Below are positions 44,150-54,158 of a DNA stretch of 64,000 nt, piece after piece. Source of the DNA: Lasiosphaeria ovina (Eukaryota > Ascomycota > Sordariomycetes > Sordariales > Lasiosphaeriaceae); assembly GCA_033439765.1 (NCBI GenBank), contig JAULSN010000003.1, forward strand, positions 2,480,001 to 2,544,000. Direction: 5' to 3'. Position 1 is the stretch's first letter. Every line of letters starts with the position of its first letter. Under the pieces are notes generated by a model that saw only the letters and a list, made by a program, of their open reading frames with translations, had not been told where the DNA came from and ran no database searches. The position numbers were made by a program, and so were the translations under genes.

Positions 44150-44593
44150 CGGGTCGACAGCAACCTCGATGAGATCATGCGATGCATCAGCAGCGTGCTG
44201 CCGTGCTGCCGTGCTTCCGGCCGCTCACCACCATCCGCGAGGCCGTGACGGATTACAGTGCCATCAAGTTCGCGTTCACGCGCCACGACAGCATGGACAT
44301 GATGATGACGAACCTGATGCTGTTCTCGACGAGCGAGCTGCCTGCTGGCGTTTGGCGCGGGGCTGTTTGGCGACGAGGACGGTCAGGCACAAACCGAGAA
44401 GGGCGGGCCGGCGGCGCTAAGGATGTTGTTGAGCGTGCAGAACTCGGCGCATCGTCTGGGGATTATCTTGCCGCTGAGGGAGGATGGCGGGGTCGAACTG
44501 TCGATTGGCACGTTCCCCGAGGAGCTCGCGCCGATGCTGCGCCATGAGGAGTGGATGCGCTATGCGACTCTGATGTCGGAGTCGGCGGCGTGA
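44150..44593 (+). pseudogene. Frameshifted C-terminal gene remnant, family unknown
   Basis: Three overlapping frames each read like protein in turn. SNLDEIMRCISSVLPCCRA is at about 44160-44216, then PLTTIREAVTDYSAIKFAFTR and DMMMTNLMLFSTSE, then LLAFGAGLFGDEDGQAQTEKG and ALRMLLSVQNSAHRLGIILP, ending PMLRHEEWMRYATLMSESAA and a TGA at 44591. Single-base shifts near 44210 and 44340 would restore one chain. Helical, amphipathic character is clear but I do not recognise the family. It could instead contain tiny introns, though no good splice pair is visible. Confidence 0.5.
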
Positions 44594-45314
44594 ATACGTG
44601 GTGGCTTTCTCATTCTTTGCTTTTTCCTTTGGTTGCTTTTGGGGCTGCTTGAAGCTGGCTCACTGAGACAAGATCGGGGAATTACGTTAGGAGCAACGCA
44701 TAGCCAATTGACTTTGCAATACGGATATCACAAATGCTATACGGGAGCTATACGCGTCTGACCAAGCCAGCCTCCTCTGCCGGCGCCGTTAGAGGTAGGT
44801 AGCAGAAAGTGTACCCACCTACCCTACTCTTTGATCATACGTTGAGTCACAGCACATGGTAATGTCGTGTCTTGTCAGCATGCACAACCCCCACGTGGAC
44901 CTCAACGCCACGTTAATTATGGTACCCCTGTCTCCTCAGCTCTGCAAAGAACTTGATTCCAACGGCCGGGAAGCCACCCGACGGAAAGGGCCGCCGACGG
45001 CCCCCCAACGACGTGCATGAGACTATCGAAGCCGTGCCCTGCCATGTCCCCTGTAATTATTCGCCGACCCAGGGTGCACCTCGTATTAGTCGTCTGTAAT
45101 AGGGCCACATGCAATCGCACACGCCAGTGGCTGACACAAAGTCCGTCGGAGATCGGGCAATTACAAGGCCGCTTACCAGCAGCAACAAGCCACAACCACC
45201 AAACATGTCGACCCGGCTTGTTCGGTGCCCATGGCGATGCAGGGAACGGAGAATAGGGGACGGGTGGCTTACCGTCAAGCCGGCTCGAGTTGACCACGGC
45301 TGCATCTCTGTGTT
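44594..45314. other. Upstream region of the zincin-CBM1 gene
   Basis: About 720 bases with no gene. ORFs at 44917-45396 on both strands overlap one another and lack coding character. Confidence 0.5.
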
Positions 45315-45320
45315 TATAAA
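45315..45320 (+). promoter_or_regulatory. TATA box of the zincin-CBM1 gene
   Basis: TATAAA in TTTATAAAC lies 142 nt before the start codon, a usual distance for a regulated fungal secreted-enzyme gene. Confidence 0.5.
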
Positions 45321-45456
45321 CTCAGTGTCGTCACGCCCTTTGCTCTGTATATCCAAAGTAGCAAATCAACCCTCGACAAGCCCAAAGCCCCCTTAAGTCG
45401 TACTCAGCCACATCTAGCTAGACAACAGATTTGCAGCTTCTCCATCCCAGACATCG

Positions 45457-46848
45457 ATGGCTTCCCTCAAGCACCTTGTGCTCGCCCTTGCCGCCGTCCT
45501 TGCCCCGGGCGTCTCGGGCCGACAGCTCCAGCGGCGGGATGCCTCGGCCAACGATCCCTACCCCTTCTGCAACCCTGCAACCAGCCCCGACTGTATCGAG
45601 GGCGGAAAGTACGTCAAGCCGGACCTCGACTTCTCAGACCAGAACGACGTTGGCGATGTCGCCTACCGGCAGTACCTCTCCACGCACACCTTCACCCTCT
45701 CACAGTGGACTAACGGCAAGATTCCCGAGGCCTGCTACTACTGGGCCGTCACCGCCGACCACTGGAATGCCGCCGACTTTGTCGTGTACAATGTGACCTT
45801 TTCCGACTGCCCGACGCCTTTTGTCGTGTGCTACAACAACAAGTCGCCCAAGACGGTCAGCGAGATTGCCACGGTAAGCCCCGACCGTTGGCTGCGGGAG
45901 TCGTGCATAGCGTACTGACAAGAATCAGGAAATCAGCCGCATCCCCATCGGGATGAGACAGGCAACATCGTGAGCCTACCCACCGAATTACCAACACACT
46001 GGTCCACGAACCACACTAACCCCTGCTCAGGATGTACGTAGTCTACGGCGACCAGGGGTCCGACAACCCATCTTACACAGGCTACATGGCGACGGCCTGC
46101 TGGGACGGCATCATCATCGGGCGCAGCAGCGGCTACTTCACGACCTCGCTCGTGCACGAGACGGGGCACGCGGTCGACTGCACGCTCGCATCGCCCGACG
46201 CGAGCCACCCGGCGTCCGGCAGCAGCTTCTCGGGCACGGCGGCGTGGCACAGCGCGGCAGACACCGACGGCTACGCCGTCACGGCCTACGGCACCGGCAA
46301 CTACGCCGAGGACTTTGCCGACGTCGGCCGCGCCGTGCTGCTCGACAACATCTACCCCGGCGGCCTGTCAGCGTGGTCCAATAATAACCCCAATCTGACC
46401 CAGATTGCTCACCAGCTCGCCGCGTTCGAGGCTGTCGCCGGCGCCTACTATGTCGCCGGCGGCACGTGCGATGTGGCGAAGAAGTTTCCGTTCCCCACGA
46501 ATCTTGTTTCGGTGGGCACGCCGACGACGACGACAACGAGCGCGGCGAATCTCGCGACCGCCACGCCATATGGCCAGTGTGAGTTGCCGTTTACTTTGCC
46601 GTCCTGGAGTTCAGGAGCCTGGCTGACGAATTCGTGATAGGCGGAGGCTGGTCGACGTACACGGGTGCGACGCTGTGCGGGTCCGGCTACACCTGCACGA
46701 CCTTGAAGTGAGTGATACATATATAAGTTCCGTCACACGGCACCTGTCGCGGTTCCACTGCTTTGTGACGAGACGAGGAGCAACGTACTAATATGCCATT
46801 CCCTGCAGCCCGTACTACGCGCAGTGCACCCCCACGCCGGGACATTGA
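45457..46848 (+). CDS. Secreted HExxH zincin with C-terminal CBM1 cellulose-binding module
   Basis: Five exons, 45457-45873, 45929-45969, 46031-46578, 46641-46707 and 46809-46848, keep frame and give 370 residues. Residues 1-21 are a signal peptide, followed by a dibasic QRRD site that could be KEX2-cleaved. The central domain has HETGHAVD with the zinc-binding HExxH at 195-199, and AEDFAD with Glu246 about 50 residues later, fitting the third-ligand ExxxD arrangement of gluzincins. A Thr-rich linker (TPTTTTTS) leads to a fungal CBM1 at 333-366: YGQCGGGW, then C, GYTCTTLNPYYAQC, with four cysteines and aromatic binding residues. The CBM1 is spread over three exons and invisible in any single frame. 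The predicted role is a wall- or cellulose-bound secreted peptidase. HExGHAVD is also seen in ATLF/PPEP-like zincins; that relationship is inference. Confidence 0.85.
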
Positions 46849-48715
46849 TGTCCCGAAGCTCGTCTTTGTTCATGGCTACCGTGTCAGACCTATACTGATG
46901 CTGGAGATTAAAGAGTGGCTTTGAAGGGATAAGGGAAAGCCCGTCTCAGACAACTTTGTTTACTTGGCATTGTCCGCCCGGGTTTCAAGCGATCCAGACG
47001 GAGAAGTTATCTGCCTCTATGCGATAGTTAGACAGGGTTACCAAACTTCCAGCGCCGGCTGTCCCCTCGGTAACCAGCACCGGTTTCTATCCCTCCAAAG
47101 TGCCTAGAACCATTTATTCATTATTCTCCCTCCCGACCAGCGGCAGGTCCCATGTCCATCTCTCCATAGCGTCCAGCACCGTGGTCGACAGACTATTCTT
47201 CCCAGAGCGCCAGCACCCGTCTGCCCCTCCTCCCGGCGACCAGCGCCGCTCAAATATAATTACAAATGGTCTGTTGCAAAGCCTTTGCTAGTCCTCGGGG
47301 TGATTTCGCAGCGGTGGCATACTCTCTGTTAGTAGTAGCACATGGTTGTGGATGGCTGTTTGAGCAGGTGAGGTTGGCTCTGCGGGCTGATTATTGTGTC
47401 CGACTGAGTTGGTTAAGAGTTGAAGAGGCGAATCTTGTTGGCAGATTCAAATGGGTGAGCGAATGGCTGGTTGAAGGATGAGTGAAAACATTTCTATCGT
47501 TGAGGACTTATTCTGGTTTTTATATTTGACATGTTTCACACATCGCAATAGTGATGGTGTCTGAGAAAGCCTCACCTGGATTTTCTTTAAAACTACGGTG
47601 CCGTCTCAGGAGGCCCCTAAATAAGGCGTGTGTAGTTGCTCCAGTTCCGAAGATGGTGGTGTTGTGCCCCACGTAAAAGTACCTCGCCAGCAGCTGGATT
47701 TGGAGTCCTGAGTAATAACATTCATGATGCACCGCACATATATCATCGTTTCATCTTCGATGCAACACTACATTCAGTTGGTGGGCCGACAGTCAGACTA
47801 CCGATAAATATTGAATGGAGTGTAAGCACGTGCCTTCGGGTGCTGACCACTTCTCGACCTTTAGAGACCAAATATGGGTGATTCATACCTGTACTTGGCA
47901 CTTACTTCGGTGCCTAGGCGTTCCAAAGCATTTCATCGCCCCTGATCTCACCTCGTTCAAACAGCAGAGAGAGCCCCTCGACGGAATTAGTCCATAACAT
48001 TTGACACGGGCCTGGCCAAGGTTGCTGGTCTTCCAATTCTCACTATTCCAAGGTACTTTCACGGTTCTCCTAGTGGGTCCCGTGAGATGCCCATGTCTGG
48101 ACTTGAAACATGCATGAGTCGTGAGTGAGATGATGCTCTACTAAGCTCCAATACTTGACCTGGAGATGAATGAGGTGGGCTAGGCTTTGCCCCTGACACA
48201 ACCCAAACTCGTCATCAAAATATACTCGATGCCTGTGAAGGAAACAGTTGAATGATGCATCTTAGCTCTCGTCATCGACACCTTACCCAGCGACATGCCG
48301 CGACTCCCGGCTCACCTCATGATTCTCGGTTATTCTTCCTTGATTTGTCTGATGCAGGTGGCGCAGTGTGAAGTCGCCCAGAATAACAGGTAGACGTGAG
48401 TCAGAAAACCCACGACCTCGCCCGTTTTTGGGGGGAGGAGGGTCGCGACCAAGGGGGCTCGCCGGTTCTCCTCCATGAACATTAGGTGCCAATTTCTTTC
48501 GTCATTGCATTCTAGTCCCTCTCACTGACCTCTCGCTTGTCGTCAAGGAAGTCAGGGCAAAGAAATCAATACAGCCATTTATCCAAGCTAATTAGCTCTC
48601 GCCCGCCGTCGAGAACAAAACCAAACGAGCCAAGACGATACATCTCCCCTCGCCCCTCTCCCTTCCATGGAAGTTCCAAGAAATGACCCTCGAAGACAGC
48701 CAAAAGGGGACCCCT
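46849..48715. other. Intergenic region, about 1.9 kb
   Basis: No supportable gene. ORFs at 47266-47481, 47636-47881 and 48283-48492 show no family or splice evidence. The first 100 bases hold the zincin 3' end. Confidence 0.5.
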
Positions 48716-49060
48716 TCAGATACCTTCCATAACATCTGCGTCCCCGCCTAGCCCTTCCGCCGCAGCCAGTCTTTCCCAGACAAGAAAGCCCCGAAAGATA
48801 TCGCGCGTGTCGGCCGTGAACGACGCTTCAACGCTATACTAGACCCCCATTGTGCCAGCGACCTTCTTACCGCTCGCCCATGGGCCGTTCGGTCGCCAAG
48901 ATAAGGCCGGGCTCGCGCGCCTACCTCGCCAGCACCGTGCTGCCACCGCTGCTGCTCCACGCCAGCGACCGGACCCAGCTGTGAAACTTGTCTGGCGCCT
49001 CGGCTGCCAGCTTGGCAATAGACTCGGCTGCGTCGGAGAAATCAATCTCTTCTTTGTTGA
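48716..49060 (-). pseudogene. Degraded gene remnant, family unknown
   Basis: The minus strand reads DFSDAAESIAKLAAEAPDKF and HSWVRSLAWSSSGGSTVLAR in one frame. It then reads SGKKVAGTMGV, a TAG, and YSVEASFTADTRDIFRGFLVWERLAAAEG followed by LGGDADVMEGI and TGA at 48716 in another. The internal TAG would be CAG before a CpA transition. The coding character of the final segment is strong, with an amphipathic, acidic C-terminus. I do not recognise the family. At least one frameshift and one stop make it non-functional. Confidence 0.5.
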
Positions 49061-49510
49061 CCTGGTGGTGGGAGTGTTTCTGTTTCCGCACGCTCTTGGG
49101 TTATTGTCCTGGCTGACGGGCGGCATCTAATTACTCCGTGTCCATTGAACGTGTGGACACGGTACCCGCCGACAACAACGACGTGCCAGTTGACATGTTT
49201 CATTGCCACGACAAGGTGGAGAAAGCGCCCTCGGCCTCCGACAGGGACAGGGCAAACAGCTAGAGGCAGACTTTAGACAGCAAGCTGTGTCGCAAAAAGG
49301 ATACTTTGTAGGACTTGAGTGTAGACCTCGCAGGAAGTTTGACAAACATGGTAGCAAAGTGCAACGCGTCTGTAAAATTGCAGTCGCACTAAAACAGGTA
49401 CCTAACTCAAGACTACTTCTCCATCATTCTTTCAAGAAGCAGTGTTCACTTCACGCGGGATAACTCGGGGACACATCAATGACTTCTCAACAGACAACCT
49501 GACCCTCAGA
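49061..49510. other. Short intergenic stretch
   Basis: No gene is seen. This is the 3' flank of the orphan gene to the right. Confidence 0.4.
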
Positions 49511-50068
49511 CTACCGGCTGCTGATGGTGCGATTGAGGTCCCCAGGAGTTGGAACCGGCCAGGTAGAGGGCAGCCTGATATCCCAGGGGAAAGGCGCGGG
49601 ATGGCGCGCCTCGTATACCTTTTGCCGTCGCGTCAGAACCACGTCGCGGGCAAGCCGCGCTGCCTCGCCGAGGGCAGTGAAGCTGTTGTTTTCCCAGGCG
49701 GCCAGCACGCAGACAGCCCACTTCTGCTCCTGGCACGGCGGGACGGCCCTGGCGAGCTCGTCCATCCTGTCCGGGTCGTCGTTCCAGATCGGGCTCACCA
49801 GCACCATGTTCCTAATGTTAACGCGCACGCGCCGTTGTGTCTCGTTGAACATGACGTATCTGTCCTCGCCCCGGGGGATGTGGGTGAAGAGGACCTGCAC
49901 ATTGCGCCGCACCGGCCCTCCGTAGGCAATCTCGTCTTCCGTAAAGCGATCCATGACTACGAGGCACCAGTCCGATCGCCATATGTTTTCTCGGGATCGC
50001 TCAATGGCGCCTCCATTGATCATCATGAGGTAGACCCCCTTTGCCGAACGTCGGTTCCGCAGTGACAT
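49511..50068 (-). CDS. Hypothetical protein, orphan
   Basis: An uninterrupted 185-residue ORF with no recognised family. It has no signal peptide or membrane segment. It is rich in Arg, Val and acidic residues, and strand-rich segments such as WCLVVMDRF, RNVQVLFTHIP, RVRVNIRNMVLVSPIWN and WAVCVLAAWEN suggest a compact alpha/beta fold. A TATAAAA box lies about 195 nt upstream of the ATG on the same strand, which supports a real transcription unit. The start context is GAAGCCATGT. A CTCAG acceptor-like site 17 nt before the ATG leaves open an upstream exon reading FREEA into the start. It could also be the surviving piece of a larger gene. Confidence 0.55.
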   Translation of the reverse strand: MSLRNRRSAKGVYLMMINGGAIERSRENIWRSDWCLVVMDRFTEDEIAYGGPVRRNVQVLFTHIPRGEDRYVMFNETQRRVRVNIRNMVLVSPIWNDDPDRMDELARAVPPCQEQKWAVCVLAAWENNSFTALGEAARLARDVVLTRRQKVYEARHPAPFPWDIRLPSTWPVPTPGDLNRTISSR

Positions 50069-50262
50069 GGCTTCCTCACGGAAACTGAGAAAATGTGGGG
50101 TGATTAGTTACTGCGTCGGCACGAAGCTTGGGTGGGGAAACTATGATGTTTGTTTGCTCGAGGCTGGTTCTGTTTGTAATTACTGGGGGTGTTAGATGGT
50201 GTGGATTCTTGCTCTAGGAAGGTTCAAGATAGGCGGTAAGACCTGCGAAGACCGGCGAATGG

Positions 50263-50269
50263 TTTTATA
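50263..50269 (-). promoter_or_regulatory. TATA box of the orphan gene
   Basis: GTATAAAACC on the minus strand, about 195 nt before the ATG at 50068. Confidence 0.5.
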
Positions 50270-50693
50270 CCTGTCCAAAAGCAGACCATCTTGTCACCGA
50301 TCGAGTCACCTTTAGCATGACATCTAGAACCAGTTCGTTTGAGGGCTCATACGGGGTAGTGACCGAACTGGCTTGACTGGTGGATATCTCATTGCTATTG
50401 ACGGTACGAAAAGGCAAATGGTTCATAGAGCTTCAATATCGTCTCAAGGTTAATTATTTGACACGTCTTGAGGGTCATTCGATACGTCTTGGGGCTATTC
50501 AATAGTAGTAAGATAATTAGCACTTAGCTTATAACACCGGGAATACGAGTTTTTACAAGTCTTTACCTATAATTACCTAGGTACCGAACGCAAACGTTTC
50601 ACAGGTCTAATATCGTTTCCAGTTCACTCGACAGTGGCAAGATACTACTTCGACCTCTGACAACAAGCATTATGGTGTTTGCAAGCCTTTGCC
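50270..50693. other. Divergent upstream region of the orphan and the zinc-ribbon-like gene
   Basis: AT-rich, with no coding sequence; it lies between the two TATA-like boxes. Confidence 0.45.
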
Positions 50694-50699
50694 TATAAG
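50694..50699 (+). promoter_or_regulatory. TATA-like box of the 50-residue gene
   Basis: TATAAG about 212 nt before the ATG, followed by a long pyrimidine-rich leader (about 50740-50880), the usual form of a well-expressed fungal promoter. Confidence 0.4.
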
Positions 50700-50905
50700 C
50701 ACTCGCAGAACCTCCCCGCTGTGCTTCCTGCATTGCATCTTCAGCTCATCACGTCCAACACTGAGAACCACTCACAACTACCACAGCAAGCTCCCAGCCA
50801 TTATTTCTTCTACTTCTATTAACTACTCTTTTTCTCCGCCACGCACGCTACCATACTTCAAACTCTCTCTTCTCTCCAACCGAGCGTACCTTCACAGCCG
50901 ACAAA

Positions 50906-51058
50906 ATGAGCTACTCTAGCGATGATTCCAGCAGCGATACTTCCCACTGGAGCTGCTGCAAGTGTGCAGGGGACGGCATGACCACCAAGAACGGCATCAG
51001 CAAGAAGAAGTGCAAATCATGCTACCACCCGAAATGCAGTAGTTGCATCGATGTGTAA
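50906..51058 (+). CDS. Small Cys-rich zinc-ribbon-like protein, 50 residues
   Basis: A 50-residue ORF starting at ACAAAATGAG, a strong fungal start context, after a pyrimidine-rich leader. The protein begins with an acidic Ser/Asp run (YSSDDSSSD). It has seven cysteines after residue 16: a CCKC cluster, then KKKCKSC, then PKCSSC, arranged as paired C-x2-C ligands with an HP before the last pair. This is the layout of small fungal zinc-ribbon-like proteins of unknown role. The stop (TAA) overlaps a possible donor GTAAAT. A CTAAC branch motif and AAAAAG acceptor lie about 95 nt downstream, so a spliced form with a different C-terminus is possible. No signal peptide. Confidence 0.6.
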   Translation: MSYSSDDSSSDTSHWSCCKCAGDGMTTKNGISKKKCKSCYHPKCSSCIDV

Positions 51059-54000
51059 ATACCTTGCTTGGCGAGTCGGGGCGCCACCGACTCAGATGTC
51101 AATGGTCCGTTCCCACCATCGTATTCACAAGTTGCGAGCTCTGACTAACATAAAAAGGTCAGACACGGTGTGCGGAAAGAATCTCCCCAGCAATGCGTGG
51201 CAATGCCTTGGGCTTCACCAGCTGGCAGGACCGAAAGATAGTATGAATTCGGGGAGTGGATTTTGTTTTGGGAAGGGAAGGTTGGCAGGAATCGGGATAG
51301 GAGTTCTCAGTAATTTCCCAATGTCCTCCCGCGCAGAAAGCGACAACTTTGCCTCTACACCAGTTGACTAGACTCAAGAAAATACTAATCATGAATATTA
51401 TTTGAGTGCTTTTATCTGAGTGCTGCGGGTTGCGGCTAGGCGGCTGCTGTTGCCCAGACTGCTAGGCAACGGACGAGTGTGTCAATGGCTCAATTGCAAC
51501 TCAGCTGTGAATCTCGATCCTTGGAGAAAACCTTTGTTCACAATTGTTAACCTAATAAACCCGTTTCAGAATTTAGCAAACTAAAGGTCTGACTGGAGCC
51601 AACAGAGATTCTGGACATTATTCTCGGGCAATTTGTTTTATTCTGGATTCTGTGAACTTTTGTCAAACCAATGAAGAGGTTGGCAATCTTTCTTGGCTTG
51701 GCTGCTTTGCGTGGAGCAACGCTAATCCAGTTTGTCAACAATGCTCTCGTGTCTCATTAAGGGGGCGCGCAAAGATACCACTGGCAAGTAACAAGGGAGT
51801 TCCCTCCACGGGTTTCACACCAAGATCGGAAAACTATAACCGGGCCCTCGGACTCAATTCCTGTCTTCGTTTCTTTGAGCGTAGTTAGACATTCAAATCG
51901 ACCGAAATGGAAACAACGCGCGTCAAGCCTCGCCGCATCCAGTGTGTTGATGTAATAAACAATAACCATCTTGTTTAAGCAGGTTGAAGGTAAGGCGTTT
52001 CCACGCTGACAGCAAGAGCGCTCTAGAGCATGCCGGGCAGAGGCGAGGTTGGCTGCGCCAGACTTGGCACACGCAACAACAATAAGCATACGCACCGTCT
52101 CAAGTGCCGGGTTTCACAGCAGCCGGCACCCCCCCGCGTAGGGTGCCAAGCAGCCCAGGTTCAGGGAGGAGACGAGTGAGAAAAAAGCCGGACTCGTTCT
52201 GGGGCGCGCAAATGACGATCCATAATAAATCCCGAGGCAATCCATCCATTGACCAGGCAGCCAAACAAGTCTTGCGGGCCGGAGCTTTCCCGCCTTCCAA
52301 AAAGCTTGGGGGCGCGTCGCCGAGTTTGGTCTCGGGAGGGTGAAATGCAATAAATGAGACTCAGCCACAATCGTGACGAGGAAATCTGCTCATCACCGTC
52401 TGTCCTTTGTCGCAGGCGTGCTTGGCAACGGCTCGGCCGTGTGCATGGCGCTGGGCCACACTGGGCGCGCTGGTAGCGCTCTGTGCGTATTGGGCTCCGT
52501 TGGGGCGACTAACAAACCATAGCGCCTCCCCGTTTGAGCCTTTGAGGTGTTTAAGCTGCGCGAGGCATTCTGCATTCTGCCTGCGCGCGCGCGCTGCACA
52601 GTGGGCGATGCCAGTTTCGGCCCTTTCTCGACAGCTTGCAGGTCCTGGCCAAAACTAATCAGTCACCGAGGGCGTTTTGCATGCGAGAGTAATGGATGGG
52701 TGGGCTTCCAAACCGAGCCAACAAAAAGGAAAATTGATGGAGTTTCGGTGGGAGCCTGCCGAGATCAGTTCAGGGCAGCGACGAAGCACCTGTTCGGTGG
52801 GCGGATTTTCTGGAGCCCTCCGTGCCCTTTTCAGGTTGGGGAGGTAGGCCGTGGAGGATCCGGCGTTGGTGATTCGCCAACGCCTCAAAAAGGCACTGTA
52901 TCATTGCACCGCCCCGCCTCCCCTCCTCCCCGCGCGGAGTCGGGAGCGTACAGCACATGGACGCCAGGCACTGAACATCACTCTAGCTGTTTCAGTTTGC
53001 GCCCCATCAGATTTCGCGTTGGCCAAAAAAATCGGGCTGCTTCAGGGCGTTCAGCGCCCCGCGGGTGGCTCAACAGCCACGCCAATGTTGGGTTTCACCT
53101 CCTCCACTCAATTGACCAATCGCTATCCCTCCGACCCTGGCGGACAGACATTGGGCTCCAAGAAATCTCAGCGGCTTGGGAAAGTTTGGGCAGCCGCTAA
53201 AATTATTCGTTCTTCTACTGGGTCACCGTAAGGCAGTTACCAAGAGCTCACTCGTGTGTTAGACCGCTTTACCAAGCGGTCATCTGACTCACCTGCCACC
53301 AGTGGAGGGCAACACCGCTCTTTTACCTTTTGGCTTCGTTTGCGCAGCGTGCGGTGCAAACAAGGCGTTTTTGTTTCAACTGGACGGCAGCTGCAATCGG
53401 GCGTTTGTGCACCAAAGCCAGCGCATCGCCAAGCCTTGGCCGACTCGGGCCTAGAAGCACCCCCCAACAACTCACTGGCCGGCCAAGGGTTGCCAAGCAG
53501 CTTGGCCCGCGTTGGTACAAGCTCTGAGCCAATTCCAGCACCGTGTTTGCACGGTGAAACTCTGCGCCGGTGAGCGCTGCCATGCCGCTATCCAGCGCTG
53601 CACGCCCTGGCCAGACGCTGCCAAGCACAGTACGGATGCGATGTGCCCCGCGGTCGTGCCTGCCAAGCAGAGTGGCCAGTCATTTCAGGTTTAATTCCTA
53701 AAGTCTGGGCACCAATTCAACTGAAGCTTGTTTTCCCAGCGTCGCGCCTGCCCATCGTCCGCTCCTCCTCCCTCCCGACAACAGTGACCTGCTGGCCCCC
53801 CAAGTGACGACGAGTTTGTTGGCGCATGTCATCGCGCTGCATCACCCAGTTCCCCGTTCCAGTCCATCCACCCGCCAAGCGGCGCGTTGCCTTGTCTTGT
53901 TTAGCTCTTTTGTTTTTCTCTTCCCTCCTACGGAGGCCTCTTCTTTCTTGATATCCCCATCTTTTGAGCCCCCCATCTATCGACTTTTCTCCTTGCATCA

Positions 54001-54158
54001 TCGTTGTTGAGCTTTTTTTTTTTTTTTTGGAGACGCGCCTTCCACGCGCGCAGATCGACTTCACTTCTCTACGCTCCCTCATTCGGTCATGCATTGCTCA
54101 ATCGAGTAACGCTCCCACCGCCATTGTTTCTCCACATCTTTTTATTTCCTCGCCTTCC
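51059..54158. other. Intergenic region, about 3.1 kb, upstream of the calcium ATPase
   Basis: No ORF here is family-like. The right half carries several copies of the word TGCCAAGCA (52144, 53491, 53619, 53661 on plus; 52429-52437 on minus). The last 450 bases are a pyrimidine-rich promoter and leader, with a run of 16 T at 54013-54028. Confidence 0.5.

Noticed and set aside
53256..53330. A stem-loop with CCGCTT...AAGCGG that looked like part of a tRNA
   Set aside because: No set of acceptor, D and T arms or matching A and B boxes could be fitted on either strand.
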